From Prionace glauca (lineage: Eukaryota; Chordata; Chondrichthyes; Carcharhiniformes; Carcharhinidae): DNA of 64,000 bases. The translations under genes were made by a program, and so were the position numbers. Shown one piece after another: positions 1 through 9,687 of the stretch (within the stretch, counting starts at the first letter, position 1; each line of letters opens with the position of its first letter). The stretch covers positions 48,504,138-48,568,137 of the forward strand of contig CM075760.1 in assembly GCA_037974335.1 (NCBI GenBank), written 5' to 3'. Under the pieces are notes generated by a model, which made no database searches, was not told the DNA's origin, and saw only the letters and a list, made by a program, of their open reading frames with translations.

Positions 1-1
1 G

Positions 2-244
2 GCGCTACGACAACGGATGAATGAACATCGCTCGACAATCACCAGGCAAGACTGTTCCCTTCCTGTTGGCGAACGCTTCAGTGGTCACGGGCATTCGGAC
101 TCTGATCTTCGGGTAAGCATTCTCCAAGGCGGCCTTCATGACACACGACAGCGCAGAGTCGCTGAACAGAGACTGATAGTCAAGTTGCGCACACATGAGG
201 ACGGCCTCAACAGGGATCTTGGGTTCATGTCGCATTATCTGTAA
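2..244 (+). CDS. PLE protein, C-terminal GIY-YIG endonuclease part (partial)
   Basis: The frame is open from the window edge (ALRQRMNEHRSTI...) to a stop after GFMSHYL. It matches the C-terminal part of the GIY-YIG nuclease domain as found in PLE proteins: an LRQRMNEHRS segment with the conserved Arg and His, a LPVGERF loop, a DLRVSILQG strand, RRVAEQRLI with a candidate metal-binding Glu, and the ending GLNRDLGFMSHY. The GIY and YIG motifs and the reverse transcriptase lie outside the window. The protein would nick target DNA for reverse transcription. GC-rich third positions support past coding. The antisense frame over the same bases is a shadow. Confidence 0.7.
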   Translation, partial: ALRQRMNEHRSTITRQDCSLPVGERFSGHGHSDSDLRVSILQGGLHDTRQRRVAEQRLIVKLRTHEDGLNRDLGFMSHYL

Positions 245-462
245 CCCCCGTGACTTGCCTGGGTTTGCAACATCTCACTAACTGTACTGTCTGGAGACAA
301 TACACATCTCTTTAACCTATGTTTAATGCTATCTCCACTCACATTGTCTGCACATTTAAGACTTGAATAGCAGGTTAGCTGTAAAGACTCGCATTCTAAT
401 CAGTATTCTGTAAACTGTGTGTGTCTTTATATGCCCTTCTCTGATCAGAACTTTCCACAAAC

Positions 463-504
463 CTGACGAAGGAATAGCGTTTCCGAAAGTTTGTGTGTTT
501 ACTC
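463..504 (+). ncRNA. Hammerhead-ribozyme-like motif in PLE 3' end
   Basis: CTGACGA (463-469) fits the CUGANGA core. It is followed by a stem II candidate (GGAA...TTTCC), then GAAA (485-488), then a stem III candidate (AGT pairing ACT) with C at 504 as the cleavage-site base. Stem I pairing is weak in this copy. Hammerhead motifs in PLE terminal repeats are known from the literature. No folding was computed. Confidence 0.45.
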
Positions 505-553
505 GTACATAAACTGGTTGGACTTTAGCCTGGTGTTGTAAGAATTCTTCCTG

Positions 554-724
554 CACTGGTACCGTCAGCAGGCCTGGAAAGCTCCAGTGTACATGGTTCT
601 TGATAAAAATAACAAGACTACAAAGCTAACGATCAGTTATACCGTGACCTCCGATAGCGTCATGTATTCCTGTGCTATGAAGCCCATACTGCTACAGAGA
701 TATGACGCATGCCGTACAAAAACC
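554..724 (+). pseudogene. TCR alpha/delta-type V segment, 5'-truncated pseudogene with RSS
   Basis: The reading HWYRQQAWKAPVYMVLDKN...TKLTISYTVTSDSVMYSCAMKP covers FR2 and a shortened FR3 up to the second cysteine. Leader, FR1, CDR1 and much of FR3 are missing; the PLE terminus sits directly upstream. A recombination signal follows: a degenerate heptamer CATACTG (685-691), a 23-24 base spacer and a perfect nonamer ACAAAAACC (716-724). A long spacer is right for a TRAV/TRDV segment. It cannot encode a V domain. Confidence 0.75.
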
Positions 725-789
725 CCACATTGGCAGTTCCAGTTAGCTGCCAGCAGGGCGCGCACACGCCCTGAAACGTAGGGAAAGTT

Positions 790-985
790 ACCTCTTTCTC
801 TTCTAAACTCCAGTGGATGCAACCCAGCATCACCATTCTTTCTTTGTAAAATAACCTACTCATTCTGGTAATAGTTTTACAAACCTTCGAATATTTTCTA
901 AAGCATTACCATTCGATAAGGAGGCAAGTATTGTGCACAATTCTCCAAATATGGTCTCACAAATGCCCTGTATAACGGAAACATG
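790..985 (-). mobile_element. Old CR1-like LINE fragment
   Basis: Phrases such as tcttctaaactccagtg and ggtctcacaaatgccctgtat match the antisense of the CR1-like reverse-transcriptase C-terminal region seen intact at 6.4-6.6 kb. Strongly diverged. Confidence 0.5.
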
Positions 986-2105
986 CCCTGCCTAGAAACA
1001 ACAGAAACAACAACTGATGTGGTACAGTTTCACAGTTACATTAGTTGATGATTTTAACTTACATTTGCAATGGACACAACATTGACAAGTCGATTTGAGA
1101 TTCCGTAACTCCCTTGTTTTGATTTTCAATGCGTTTCTCTGCCCATTTGTTCCTAACTGTTCTTGCCTTTCCTGGTTTATGGAAATTGTGCGCATTTCCC
1201 TTTCCCAGTCTTTAACGTAAACATTTAAAGCTTTTTCTGTTACCTTGTACATTAATTCAGAACCTCTCTAATACAGCTGCTCAGCTTCCCATCCGCATCA
1301 CTGTTAAAGATTTTGCAAAGTATTGAATCATTTAAGAACACTGACACTCCTGGTCCGAGTCTACTGGTCCGCAATATGGAATGAAACCACTGTTACAGAC
1401 AGGCAAAGTTATAGAATTCCAATGTGACATTATTATTGAGTTCAATTCTCTCCAGACCAGGTCTACCTGTGACTACACTATCTATGGTAGCCCCGCCCAC
1501 AGGTTTCCTGTGCTCTTCTCACCCTGACCCGTCTCACCTGCGTTGTTTTATTAGAGCATTTATCGGAGATATCGATCTTTTCTGCTTTCCCCTGCTTGGC
1601 ACTCTTTTGATCAGCAGTCCAATGGGGTGGCAAGCTATATTCCCACTCTGAAGCAGGATTTCACACACTGCAAAGTTAGAAATTGAGGGAGCATCGTGTG
1701 GAAATATCTTAGGCCATTCATTATTCTATCACTTCTAAAGAAGTCGATGTCTCAACTTAGAAAAAAAATCCTTCCCCACCATAACTGCTTTCCCAAACAG
1801 GATTCAAAACAAACTCCTTGTTATGTTGTTGTGAGGATGGATATTGTCATTCTCCATGTCAGAACAAAGCCATCAACGCTCAGGGGACCAGTCGGTTCCT
1901 GAAATGACAGTTGAAGGGGAAAGTAATCCCCTGTCACCGGATGACCAAATTCACTTTATTCCTTTCATCTCTCGGCCAATTGTATGAATTGTAAATGAAG
2001 GAGCTATGAGATCATTGGTTGCATTGAAGTACATAGAAACTTGAAGCTGATTAGACGTCACCTGATGACATTTTCAGCAGTAAACCAATCAACAGGGGCC
2101 CGGAT
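986..2105. other. No gene recognised
   Basis: AT-rich sequence between the V pseudogene and the next V segment. I see no ORF with family character, no RSS and no recognisable repeat. It may hold the V promoter at its right end, but no clear TATA box or octamer was found. Confidence 0.4.
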
Positions 2106-2189
2106 ATGACTCAATCTTTTCCACTCTTGACTAAAAAAACTTCAGATTCAACCCGTTCTGGTCAAATTCGCCGCGAGCTCTCTACAAAC

Positions 2190-3098
2190 ATGTCTCATTT
2201 TACTCTGCATTTATTCCTCACAGCGGCAGCGCTTTTAACCGGTAGGTTCACAAATGGATCCACGCTGTGCTACACATCTTTGCCATGCATTATATTCTAT
2301 CCTGCGCTTCGCTCAGTGCGAGGGGCAGGGGTGAGTGGACAGGGAATAGATTGATCTCAACATTGAAAAATTATCAGGATCTCGCTGGTCTCAGTACTGA
2401 ACACTGTTGGGATTAGGCACAATTCCCCCATGGAATGAGAGAGAATGAGTCGGTCTCAGGTTGAAGCTCATCTGATACCAGTGAATAACTTTGGCAAATA
2501 CCACACTTCAAACAGACAGACCGTGAGCTGTTTCCAGTTACAAGAATTGAAGGCGAGGAACTGATCTCGTTAGAAAGAGCAGAATATTTGTGATAGAAGT
2601 TTTATTTAATCGCCATAACCACCTCCCCTTCCCATCCGCTGAACTGTGAAATATATTTTTGTTATGCTTTGCGATTTCTTTTTGAGATTATTGCTCAAGA
2701 ATACGGCATATTCTAGTGGGGGGTGCGGGTAGGTGGGGGAGACAGAGTAAAGTCGCATTATTTAGTTTAATATTTCTTTGCTTCCTCACAGGACATTGTG
2801 GAGGAGATTCTGTTTCACAGACACCGGCTGCAGTCACCGTCACTGAAGGAGATGTTGTTCAGTTACTCTGTAATTACACAGTTACAAGTACTGGCATTCC
2901 TTATTTATTCTGGTACCGACAGCATTCCAGCGGGTCCATGGCGTTTCTGCTGAAGAGGAATAGATACAGCGACAAAACAGAGACATCCCCAGGGGACCGT
3001 TTTTCAGCGGAGCTCAATGAAACAACCCGCACCGTCCCGCTGCAAGTGTCTAAAACAGAGCTGACAGACTCCGGGGTGTATTACTGCGCACTGAGCCC
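2190..3098 (+). CDS. TCR alpha/delta-type V segment (two exons, looks functional)
   Basis: Leader exon 2190-2241 encodes MSHFTLHLFLTAAALLT and ends in phase 1 at a GTAGGT donor. A 550-base intron ends in cttcctcacag, and the V exon runs 2792-3098. The phases join cleanly. The mature domain starts near GDSVSQTPAAVTVTEGD and has the first cysteine (VVQLLC), the FR2 tryptophan (FWYRQ), a DRFSAEL strand and the second cysteine in DSGVYYCAL, all expected of an Ig V domain of TRAV/TRDV type. N-glycosylation sites NYT and NET are present. After RAG-mediated joining it would encode the antigen-binding variable domain of a TCR alpha or delta chain at the T-cell surface. No lesion is seen. It could be TRAV or TRDV; the sequence alone does not decide. 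Confidence 0.85.
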
Positions 3099-3137
3099 CA
3101 CAGAGACTCAGAGCTGGGCTGAACCTGTACAAAAACT
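3099..3137 (+). other. V recombination signal sequence, 23-bp spacer
   Basis: Heptamer CACAGAG (6 of 7 to CACAGTG), spacer of exactly 23 bases, nonamer ACAAAAACT (8 of 9 to ACAAAAACC), directly after the CALSP codons. This fixes the segment end and supports the V call. Confidence 0.85.
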
Positions 3138-3159
3138 CTCAGAGCCTCACGCAACATAA

Positions 3160-5072
3160 TGGATCAGAGTGAGTCTGAAATGAAACCTGAAATCGTAGCG
3201 ATTTCTCAATCTTTACTGAGAATATTTTTATGAATAACAAATATATTGCAAAATTAAAACATCGAAACACTTAAAAGAATGAGCTTGAGAATATTTTTGT
3301 AAATTTTAATGTCCCGAAGCGTTTTATGTAATAAACACAGCAGCTATTTTTGGACTCACAATGATATTATTTCATTCAGTAATATTGTAGTGCTCTGGCT
3401 GTGTCAGTCATTGTGATTGATGAACACATACCGAACAGGATGTTTCTCTTGCTGTTTTTGGAAACAGTGACCATGTGGCACCTCCACCTGAGAGGGAAGA
3501 CGGTACCCCAGATTTAACAGGTCATCGAGAGGCTGACAGCTCTGACGGTGCAGCATTTCTAAACACTGCACTGTCTCCTCGGTAAGTTCCCGGAGTGTTG
3601 TTCCGGATAGACTGCCGGTTTCTCCTGGAGGGGAAAGAATCTCTGAAGGGACTGAAGAAAGAATCCGGGAAGTCCCAGTGCGTGGTGACCACTCATTAAC
3701 CTATTCTGGAAAAAAAACAAACTGAAATATCGAAAATGAAATTAAAGATAAACATTATCGGTTCCCGTGGAAACAGAAAGACAATGAACGCAACCTGTAC
3801 AAACAGGTATCCTTCGAAAAACGAGATCGAACTTTTACTGATGTAGCGCCTTTCACAGACTCCAGAGGTCAAATGGGACTTGCGAACCTAAGGAATTTCA
3901 TTTTCATTATAGTTGTTGTGGTTACAAACTTCATCACTGCAGGAGGCAGTGGAAATGTTTAATTCTCAATGAGAAATTCTCGTCACTCTGACCCTGGAGC
4001 AAAGGGATTGGGGAATTTAAGTATGTGCCGGTTACATTGAACTTGTCACAAATTTGAACCAAATAATAGACACCGTTCCCTCTCTCTCTTTCCTCCCATC
4101 CTCACTCTTTCTCTTTCTGCTACATTGAGAAGCCATACTGACGATCCATGTTGCCCTAAACGTCGTACTCAGACTACCGAGTGATATTAGAATACAATGC
4201 TCTATAGAGATCACTCTCTAATTTCCTGTCCGCACCACCCGCCCCCCCCCTTCATTCCTCCAGGCATCATGCCCTGACGTGGCGCTAGGTGACTACAGAC
4301 TTCCATTACATTGCTCCATGATTCTGCCTGACAAATTACTGCAGTGGCTTTCATTACCTCCTGCAGTATGTGCGAGCAGGAAACTCTCCTGTTCTCACTA
4401 CCTGCCATTAAGCATACTGAAAGAATTCAGGCCCTGATATTCAACATTTGGTGGCGAGGTGAAGAACACACCTCAGTAGCCAAAAGGCTGCAAAGCGGTT
4501 TCGAACCCAAACCTTCTTGTCCAGAAGACCTTCTGTGCTGGGTCTTCCGTAATTCACTTACAAGCTCTTGCTCTAAATACACTGCGGTTTGTGGTGTGAA
4601 GACGCACAGATATTTCCTGTAACTCCAGCTGTCACCTGTTACAGGGGGAACTGACGGTTCTACAAGGTTTAACGAAAGCGGACGTCATCAGTGAAGCAAT
4701 GATCCTCTATGTTGTTCTCGAATATTGTTACATGATATCGCTGGGTTTATATTGCAGCAGTTTATTATGGGTTTTATTACATCAATGTTACTTTTCTATA
4801 TCTGATACCTTTATTATTGTTTTTAGTTTTCTCCATTTGTTGCTTGATATTGATACAAGACCATTTGTCTCAGTGTTCTGATGAGTCAAGGAGTAATTTG
4901 TATATTTCCAACGTGGGTTTTTCTGCAAGTTCTATTGTTAGAAGCAATAAACTATATTGTTTTAATTCCATCATATAACTCACAAGAAGAACATTTTCTA
5001 TCGATATGGCTTGAAACATACTCTGTTCTAAAGGCCACGGGATGGTTGGCTCCATAGTCCCCATGTCGAGTG
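3160..5072. other. Inter-V region, no gene recognised
   Basis: Non-coding. A cctcggtaag phrase near 3.58 kb resembles an exon end with a donor, but the reading upstream matches nothing I know. I see no J- or D-type RSS pair and no recognisable repeat. Confidence 0.35.
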
Positions 5073-5483
5073 AATTATTGTACAGGCTTTGCATCTCTCT
5101 GTTTCACTGTGTCTCACTGCACTGTATTCACCGCAGCATCACACAGTTCGACCGTGTTAACAGTGAGACCGGTGGATCCTTTCTCATTGTCCACAGATAC
5201 TTTAAATCTTCCCTCAGTTGTTTCATCTCTGAATATGGAAACGAGATACTCTGGAGATTGATCGGTACCAAAATACAAACTCATTCCCAGTAACAGTAAT
5301 ATTGTGATGAAGAGAGATGGTCTGTCCTTGATTTACCCGATATATCGATATCTGAAATGTCTTCGAGTGACAAGATACAGCTGTGAAAACAAGAACAAAA
5401 TTAATATAAAGATACATACTGGGATAATTAAATAAAGTTCTTACGGATACTGGCAAAAGAAAGTTAACTATCAGTCTATCCAC
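5073..5483 (-). pseudogene. TCR V pseudogene in opposite orientation, RSS retained
   Basis: On the minus strand an acceptor (ttgttttcacag) starts the V exon at 5380. One frame reads VNQGQTISLHHNITVTGNEFVFWYR and, after a frameshift just past FR2, another reads QSPEYLVSIFRDETTEGRFKVSV and GLTVNTVELCDAAV. The YYC end is scrambled. The RSS is well kept: perfect heptamer CACAGTG (complement of 5105-5111), exactly 23 bases, nonamer ACAATAATT (complement of 5073-5081). A leader-like exon remnant (VDRLIVNFLLPVS, GTG in place of ATG) with a GTAAGA donor lies at 5445-5483. Opposite orientation to the intact V at 2.2 kb. Confidence 0.75.
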
Positions 5484-5773
5484 CTATCTGTCTGCATCTG
5501 ACTCTGAATATCTCTACCTCTTATCAATCTGTCTATTTACCTATCTTTTTCTAGAATATTTATTTAGATAATTGACAGACAGATTTTTCTGCCTGTCTCT
5601 TTAATTTGCTTTTGGAACAACGAAACAGTTTTTTTTTTAAGATTTAATATGCTTCGATAATCTGCATCTTTAATGATAGAACATTAAATGTGGGAAAGTA
5701 ACATTCAAGAACATCAACGGCATTTCTGATTTGCAGAAAACTTAAAAGTGCAGCGGGGACACAGCAGTGAACA
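5484..5773. other. Pyrimidine-rich spacer between V pseudogenes
   Basis: Imperfect tctatctgtctg-type simple sequence near 5.48-5.62 kb, then AT-rich sequence. No gene seen. Confidence 0.4.
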
Positions 5774-5953
5774 GGATATTGTACAGGGGGATCCGCTCTT
5801 TGTCTCACTGTGTCAGCTTCGCACAGAGATACATTCGGAGAACAGAACCGTCGTCTCATCTATAGAAATGGTGTAGGAATTCTTTACTCGGTCAAAGGAC
5901 AGTGTGTAACTTCCTTTGGTCGAATTCCCCTGGTAAATGGAGGCGATAAATGT
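5774..5953 (-). pseudogene. TCR V pseudogene, 3' half, interrupted by LINE
   Basis: Minus-strand reading FIASIYQGNSTKGSYTLSFDRVKNSYTISID looks like CDR2-FR3 of a V domain. The cysteine end (MYLCAKL) is in a shifted frame. The RSS is present: heptamer CACAGTG (complement of 5806-5812), spacer of 23 bases, nonamer ACAATATCC (complement of 5774-5782). The 5' half of the V exon is cut off by the CR1-A insertion and I do not find it on the far side. Confidence 0.7.
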
Positions 5954-8900
5954 CATAAGAACATAAGAACATAAGAAATAGGAGCAGGAGTAGGCCATCT
6001 GGCCCTTCGAGCCTGCCCCGCCATTCAATAAGATCATGGCTGATCTGTCGTGACTCAGCTCCACCTTCCCGCCCTCTCCCCATAACCCTTAATCCCTTCT
6101 CTTATCAAAAACCCATCAACCCGTTTCTTAAAAATATTTAGCGAGGCAGCCTCCACCACTTCAACGGGCAGAGAATTCCAGAGATTCACCACCCTTTGAG
6201 TGAAGAAGTTCCTCCTCAACTCTGTTCTAAACCGCCCCCCCTTTATCTTGAGGCTGTGCCCCCTAGTCCTACTGTCTTTTTTGAGCGGGAACAGTCTCTC
6301 CACCTCTATCCTATCCATCCCATTCATCATCTTATACGTCTCAATGAGATCTCCCCTCATTCTTCTAAACTCTAACGAGTACAAGCCTAGTTTATTCAGC
6401 CTCTCCTCATAGCTCAATCCCCTCAACTCCGGTATCAGCCGAGTAAACCTCCTCTGCACTCCCTCCAGGGCCAAAACATCCTTGCGCAGGTGCGGCGCCC
6501 AAAACTGCACACAGTACTCCAGCTGCGGCCTCACCAATGCCCTATACAGCTGCAGCAAGACCTCCCTACTTTTATATTCAATCCCCTTCGCTATGAAGGC
6601 CAGCATCCCATTCGCCTTCCTGACCACCTGCTGCACCTGCAAGCTGGGTTTTTGCGACTCATGCACAAGGACCCCGAGGTCCCTCTGCACCGTCGCCTGC
6701 TGCAGTTTTTCGCCCCGTAAGTAATAGTCCTTCCTACCATTCCTCCTACCAAAGTGGACCACCTCACACTTGCCAACATTAAATTCCATTTGCCATTTCC
6801 TGGCCCATTCGCCCAGCCTATCTAGATCCTTCTGCAGACTCTCCACACCCTCCGCACAATTTGCCTTTCCCCCAATCTTGGTGTCATCAGCAAATTTCGA
6901 CACCCTGCACTCGGTTCCCTCCTCCAGATCATCTATATAAATGGTAAATAGCTGAGGCCCCAGCACCGACCCCTGGGGCACCCCACTAGTCACCAACCGC
7001 CAATCCGAATAGCATCCATTGACCCCCACTCTCTGCCTCCTATTTGACAACCAATCCTCTATCCATGCTAACACCCTACCCCCAACTCCATGTCCCCTGA
7101 CCTTCTGCAATAACCTCTTGTGAGGTACCTTGTCAAACGCCTTCTGAAAATCCAGAAAGACCACATCCACCGGCTCTCCTCCATCCACTGCCCTAGACAC
7201 ATCCTCATAGAACTCCAGTAAATTTGTCAGACACGACTTCCCTTTAATGAAACCGTGTTGCGTCCGCCCTATCAAGCAATTCCCCTCAAGATGCCTCGCT
7301 ATTTCCTCCTTAATGACGGTTTCTAACATTTTACCTACCACAGACGTTAAACTAACCGGCCTATAATTCCCCGCCTTTTGCCTGCCACCCTTCTTAAACA
7401 ACGGCGTAACATTAGCCGTTTTCCAATCTTCCGGCACTTCCCCGGAATCCAGCGACGTCTGGAAAATAACCACCAAGGCATCCACTATCACCTCCGCCAT
7501 TTCTTTCAGAACCCTCGGATGCATTCCATCCGGTCCTGGGGACTCGTCCACAATCAGCCCCTCCAGTCTGTCGAGCACCACCTCTCTAGTAACAGTAATG
7601 TCATTAAGACCCTCCATTCCTACCACCTTTCCATCGCTAACACCCGGCAAATTATTCACGTCCTCCTCCGTGAAGACAGAAACAAAGAAGTTATTCAAGA
7701 CCTTAGCCACATCCCTATCCCCAACCACTAGCTCCCCTTTCTCATCCTCTAAAGGACCAACGTTTACCCTAGCCAGCCTCTTCCTTTTTATATATTTATA
7801 AAAACTCTTGCTATCCTTTTTTATATTAAGTGCTAGCCCAGCCTCATAGCTTCTCCTACCCTCCTTTATCAATTTCTTTGTCAATCTTTGTTGACATTTA
7901 AACCTTTCCCAATCCTCTTCTCGCCCACTGTTCTTAGCTACTCTAAACTCCTCCGCTTTTAATTTAACACTTTCCTTCACCTCCTTCGTTATCCACGGCT
8001 TATTACCTCTCCTCCTACTGTCCTTTTTAACCCTCGGAATAAATTTCTGCTGAGCACCAAGAAAGATCTCCTTAAAGATCCTCCACTGCTCCTCAGCAGA
8101 CCTACCTTCCAACGCGTTCCCCCAGTCCACATTCGCCAATTCTTCTCTCATCCTACCATACTCCCCTCTATTCAAACAAAGGACGCGTGTCTGGGAACCC
8201 ACTTTCTCCTCCTCCATCTGCACCAGAAACTCCACCATACAATGATCACTCTCTCCAAGAGGATCCTTCACCGCAAGGTCCCTAATTCTACCCACCTCAT
8301 TACATAGCACCAGATCCAAGATAGCTCGCTCCCTCGTCGGCTCCAACACACACTGTTCAAGGAAATTATCCCGGCAGCATTCCAAGAACTCCTCCTCGAG
8401 CCCACCTCGTCCAACATGGGTCGACCAATCAATATGCAGATTGAAATCTCCCATAACTACTGCCGTCCCATTCCTGCACGCTGCACTTATTTGCGCGTTA
8501 ACAGCCCGCCCCACCTCCAGATCATTATTCGGGGGCCTATAGACAACACCCACCAGCGTCTTCCTCCCTTTTCTGTTCCTAATCTCCACCCACAACGATT
8601 CCACTTTCTGCTCCTTGGCTCCGATATCATCCCTTGCTACCACCTTGATACTATCCTTAATCAGCAGAGCTACGCCACCCCCTCTTTCCTCCTGCCTATC
8701 CTTCCTAAACACTTGATAACCCTGTACATTCATCTCCCAGTCCCTGTCACCTTGCAGCCACGTCTCTGTAATGGCCACCAGATCGTATCCATTTGTGTCG
8801 ATCTGCGCCATCAGCTCATCCACTTTATTCCGAATGCTTCGTGCATTCAGATAAAGCGCTTTCATCCCAGCCTTCACCTGGACCCTACTTGCCGTAACGC

Positions 8901-9029
8901 CACCAATTGGGACATCCTTGGCCTCTTCCCTTACCTGTACCCTATCCTTAACTTTAGACCTCATAGCGTCACCTACCCTCGCACCCTCCCCCCCCCTAAT
9001 TAGTTTAAAGCCTTGTCTACAGTCCGAAG
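5950..9029 (-). mobile_element. CR1-A LINE, nearly full ORF2 copy
   Basis: Read on the minus strand it runs from the last bases of ORF1 (ggctttaaactaattaggg) through a complete endonuclease/reverse transcriptase frame to a 3' end with the tail octamer TTCTTATG repeated three times at the V pseudogene junction. A CR1-clade element is indicated by the EN-RT order, the GVPQGSVLGP and FADDTK motifs and the octamer tail. ORF1 is missing (5' truncation). No convincing target-site duplication was found. Very similar to the copy at 32.7-35.1 kb, so young. Confidence 0.85.
6055..8964 (-). CDS. CR1-A ORF2: APE-type endonuclease and reverse transcriptase
   Basis: An uninterrupted frame of about 970 codons from the first methionine inside the element; it stays open a further 26 codons upstream into older LINE sequence. 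The N-terminal third is an apurinic-type endonuclease: LYLNARSIRNKVDEL, AITETWL, GVVYRPP, GDFNLHIDW, and SDHCMVEF with the catalytic SDH. The reverse transcriptase follows, with SPGPDGMHPRVLK, NYRPVSLTSV, FLDFQKAFDKVPH, GVPQGSVLGPQLF and FADDTKIGG (catalytic DD). The C-terminal region has LEYCVQFW, RRFTRLIPEL and the ending FLIREGIKGYGERAGRWS. It would nick DNA and copy LINE RNA at the target. No stop or frameshift is visible, so the protein looks intact although the element lacks ORF1. Confidence 0.85.
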   Translation of the reverse strand: MRSKVKDRVQVREEAKDVPIGGVTASRVQVKAGMKALYLNARSIRNKVDELMAQIDTNGYDLVAITETWLQGDRDWEMNVQGYQVFRKDRQEERGGGVALLIKDSIKVVARDDIGAKEQKVESLWVEIRNRKGRKTLVGVVYRPPNNDLEVGRAVNAQISAACRNGTAVVMGDFNLHIDWSTHVGRGGLEEEFLECCRDNFLEQCVLEPTRERAILDLVLCNEVGRIRDLAVKDPLGESDHCMVEFLVQMEEEKVGSQTRVLCLNRGEYGRMREELANVDWGNALEGRSAEEQWRIFKEIFLGAQQKFIPRVKKDSRRRGNKPWITKEVKESVKLKAEEFRVAKNSGREEDWERFKCQQRLTKKLIKEGRRSYEAGLALNIKKDSKSFYKYIKRKRLARVNVGPLEDEKGELVVGDRDVAKVLNNFFVSVFTEEDVNNLPGVSDGKVVGMEGLNDITVTREVVLDRLEGLIVDESPGPDGMHPRVLKEMAEVIVDALVVIFQTSLDSGEVPEDWKTANVTPLFKKGGRQKAGNYRPVSLTSVVGKMLETVIKEEIARHLEGNCLIGRTQHGFIKGKSCLTNLLEFYEDVSRAVDGGEPVDVVFLDFQKAFDKVPHKRLLQKVRGHGVGGRVLAWIEDWLSNRRQRVGVNGCYSDWRLVTSGVPQGSVLGPQLFTIYIDDLEEGTECRVSKFADDTKIGGKANCAEGVESLQKDLDRLGEWARKWQMEFNVGKCEVVHFGRRNGRKDYYLRGEKLQQATVQRDLGVLVHESQKPSLQVQQVVRKANGMLAFIAKGIEYKSREVLLQLYRALVRPQLEYCVQFWAPHLRKDVLALEGVQRRFTRLIPELRGLSYEERLNKLGLYSLEFRRMRGDLIETYKMMNGMDRIEVERLFPLKKDSRTRGHSLKIKGGRFRTELRRNFFTQRVVNLWNSLPVEVVEAASLNIFKKRVDGFLIREGIKGYGERAGRWS

Positions 9030-9172
9030 GCCAGTACACCATACGCCTTCTTGACCACTGCCTCTACCTGCGAGGCCGATTTAAGAGTCCTGTGGACCCA
9101 GACCCCTAGATCCTTCTGCTCTTCAACACTACTCAGACTTCTGCCCTTGATAGTGTACTCGTTCATCCGTTG
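9030..9172 (-). mobile_element. CR1-B LINE fragment fused to CR1-A 5' end
   Basis: The minus-strand reading RMNEYTIKGRSLSSVEEQKDLGVWVHRTLKSASQVEAVVKKAYGVLAF matches the CR1-B segment at 31.97-32.11 kb. It lies in the same orientation as CR1-A and directly at its 5' end. Confidence 0.75.
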
Positions 9173-9687
9173 CTTAGCTACAAAGGTCAGAGTTAATATA
9201 CCCACCAACTCTTGATTGTGTCAATGGCTGAGCCAGACAATTTTGTCACATCTAAGATGACCTGCCATATCAAGGCAGTTAGAATTGCCATTATTCATTA
9301 TGTAACTGTGAGGAATCTTATTACTGTAACTTCTGCTGATAAGAATAACCTCATTCTGTGTTTCTATTGTTTTGAAACAATGTGGTTTGTCTCTATATGC
9401 CTTACGCATCAGGCATCGCAGTAACGTGCTTTTGGCTAAAAGTGTACAGATTTTAAACCTAAAGCTGCAAACATTTTAAAGTTCAAAATATATACTTAAA
9501 TCATAGACATTTGTTCAAATCTTATCCTTAATTCAATCTCTTACAATGTCTCATACTGTAGAGTCTCAGTTAAACTGTGAGTCTGATCTGAGGTCATTCA
9601 ATTCTGGTCGTTCATTAGTGTTTCCAACCCCAATATATTTAATATATCTCCAACCTACTGTGAATTTTTCTCTAACAATTGGCCACA
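9173..9687. other. No gene recognised
   Basis: AT-rich sequence without recognised repeats or ORFs. The missing half of the interrupted V pseudogene was looked for here and not found. Confidence 0.4.

Larger units (their letters stand above)
1..553 (+). mobile_element. Penelope-like element, 3' end fragment
   Basis: This is the 3' end of a Penelope-like retroelement running off the left edge. It holds the last codons of the PLE protein (next entry), a 3' UTR and the terminal repeat, whose closing phrase (ggttggactttagcctgg) recurs as isolated termini at 15.2, 19.7, 46.3, 50.4 and 62.5 kb. PLEs carry a reverse transcriptase and, in this group, a GIY-YIG endonuclease, and no capsid or envelope gene. 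The terminus abuts a TCR V pseudogene whose 5' half is missing. The copy is diverged and looks old. Assignment rests on the protein end and on memory of elasmobranch PLE tails. Confidence 0.75.

Noticed and set aside
5-235. Minus-strand frame MRHEPKIPVEAVLMCAQLDYQ...
   Set aside because: It is antisense to the PLE GIY-YIG frame, which has the recognisable protein motifs.
3440-3600. Possible TCR J or D segment
   Set aside because: gtttttgg and cagtgac phrases occur, but without correct heptamer/nonamer spacing or an FGxG motif.
7378-7731. Plus-strand frames over the CR1-A LINE
   Set aside because: They are shadows of the minus-strand ORF2 and recur at 33.8-34.2 kb only because the LINE does.
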